NCBI GenBank assembly: GCA_009773975.1
Contig: VSMX01000048.1
Location: forward strand, 1 to 15,096
From: Desulfovibrio sp.
GTDB lineage: Bacteria > Desulfobacterota > Desulfovibrionia > Desulfovibrionales > Desulfovibrionaceae
DNA length: 15,096 bases
Reading direction: 5' to 3'
The notes below the pieces were generated by a model. It ran no database searches and was not told the origin of the DNA. It was given only the letters and a program-made list of their open reading frames with translations. Positions within the stretch are counted from its first letter, which is position 1, and every line of letters begins with the position of its first letter. The translations under genes and the position numbers were made by a program. Below are positions 14,723-15,096 of this stretch, in pieces.

Positions 14723-14758
14723 CGCGGAGAGATCCGGAATATTTCGGATCTCTCCGCG
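14723..14758. repeat. 14-bp perfect inverted repeat upstream of radC
   Basis: CGCGGAGAGATCCG (14723-14736) and its exact reverse complement (14745-14758) flank an 8-nt AT-rich spacer, GAATATTT. Plus-strand TTT follows the second arm; on the minus strand a TCTTTTC lies 6 nt beyond the stem. It may end transcription coming from the transposase remnant before it reaches radC, or be part of an element boundary. The 255-nt stretch 14639-14893 holds this repeat, the larger one at 14824-14888 and the candidate radC promoter; I see no gene in it. Confidence 0.6.
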
Positions 14759-14823
14759 TTTGCGCGGCAGTTGTGTGCGTCAAGTTCTGCAATTTAGTCT
14801 CTCATGGCATCTGGGTACAAGAA

Positions 14824-14888
14824 GCGGCAAGGAGGCCGACCGAGAATGGGCCCAACGGTAGCTCGCCGGAGGTCGGCCTCCTTGCCGC
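14824..14888. repeat. 18-bp perfect inverted repeat just after the transposase remnant
   Basis: GCGGCAAGGAGGCCGACC (14824-14841) is matched exactly by its reverse complement at 14871-14888, with a 29-nt spacer that contains GGGCCC (14848-14853). It begins 5 nt past the transposase stop codon. The arms contain AAGGAGG and CCTCCTT, the full Shine-Dalgarno and anti-Shine-Dalgarno sequences. No T-run follows on either strand, so a factor-independent terminator is not clearly supported. It may be an end structure of the insertion sequence or a dispersed palindromic repeat. Confidence 0.65.
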
Positions 14889-14893
14889 CACAA

Positions 14894-15096
14894 TTAAACA
14901 GCCAGTTTCATCAATTCCTGTTTTTTGTGTTCGCGTAAAAGACTCATATCCAGATACCTGTGCGCTTCGATCCAGTTCTCGTGAGTCTCTATGCACAAAG
15001 CCCTGGCCAGCCTCAAACAACTCCTTATTGCTCCGCCCTCCCGAACCTTTTCATACCTTGCATCCAACACCAGATATGGAAAAGCTTCGTCAGGAT
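14894..15096 (-). pseudogene. IS256-family (Mutator-like) transposase remnant with internal deletion
   Basis: Sixty-six codons are visible from the right window edge to a TAA stop at 14896-14894. The first part, from FPYLVLDARYEKVREGG, matches the region of IS256-family transposases that contains the first catalytic Asp. Only four residues later the frame continues as SCLRLARALCIETHENW with HRYLDM, which matches the extreme C-terminus (in intact members roughly SCLRL...EISEEW...YL). About 170-200 residues that normally lie between, including the second catalytic Asp and the Glu, are therefore missing, and the join is in frame. A 20-residue tail (LLREHKKQELMKLAV at its end) follows. The product cannot be an active transposase. 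The 5' half lies outside the window, so its state is unknown. The element's end is not defined here. Confidence 0.75.

Noticed and set aside
14824..14888. Integron attC-like site, since GCCCAAC / GTTGGGC occurs in the loop
   Set aside because: The core-site-like heptamers overlap each other in the loop centre instead of bounding the palindrome, so the attC architecture is absent.
14802..15020. 72-codon minus-strand frame overlapping the transposase remnant
   Set aside because: The frame encoding IS256-like sequence is a different one (15094-14894); this one crosses the inverted repeat and has no recognisable features.

Overview
The window reads as chromosome of a Gram-negative, moderately GC-rich bacterium. 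TolC-type and HlyD-type envelope proteins show two membranes. A 2[4Fe-4S] PreA, an Fe-S PreT and an L-lactate dehydrogenase fit an anaerobic or facultative life. My best guess is a Desulfovibrio-like member of the Desulfobacterota, but that is an impression from protein style, not a demonstrated placement. Every gene I accept lies on the minus strand, so transcription runs from high to low coordinates.

From the right edge: (1) 14894-15096 is the tail of an IS256-family transposase whose visible part carries a large in-frame internal deletion. (2) 14639-14893 is non-coding and holds two long perfect inverted repeats and a candidate heat-shock-type promoter. (3) 13916-14638 is radC, overlapping lon (11392-13932), which ends at a strong GC hairpin. 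(4) prmC (10398-11276) is followed by an unrecognised secreted Cys-containing protein (9520-10302). (5) preT and preA (9433-6984, joined by a TAATG overlap) encode the two subunits of NAD-dependent dihydropyrimidine dehydrogenase. They are followed, after a hairpin-rich 141-nt spacer, by ldh (5895-6842). (6) 5649-5894 is an intergenic control region with a terminator for ldh, a cluster of palindromes sharing CATTG half-sites, and a good sigma-70-like promoter. (7) 5648 to the left edge is a type I secretion operon in the order ABC exporter, HlyD-type adaptor, secreted NlpE/META-like protein, TolC-type outer-membrane protein (cut by the window edge). The first three genes overlap by 8 and 4 nt.

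The T1SS genes together would make an inner-membrane ABC pump, a periplasm-spanning adaptor and an outer-membrane duct. The secreted protein encoded between adaptor and duct is the least explained component. No substrate (RTX-type repeat protein) is visible, so it must lie elsewhere. The PreTA pair reduces uracil and thymine at the expense of NADH, and the LDH beside it is another NAD(H)-linked enzyme. The rest is housekeeping: protein quality control, release-factor methylation and a RadC-family JAMM protein. I saw no CRISPR array, rRNA, tRNA, or intact mobile element. The most unusual signals are the NlpE/META-like T1SS accessory, the CATTG palindrome cluster upstream of that operon, the internally deleted transposase, and the long inverted repeats beside it.
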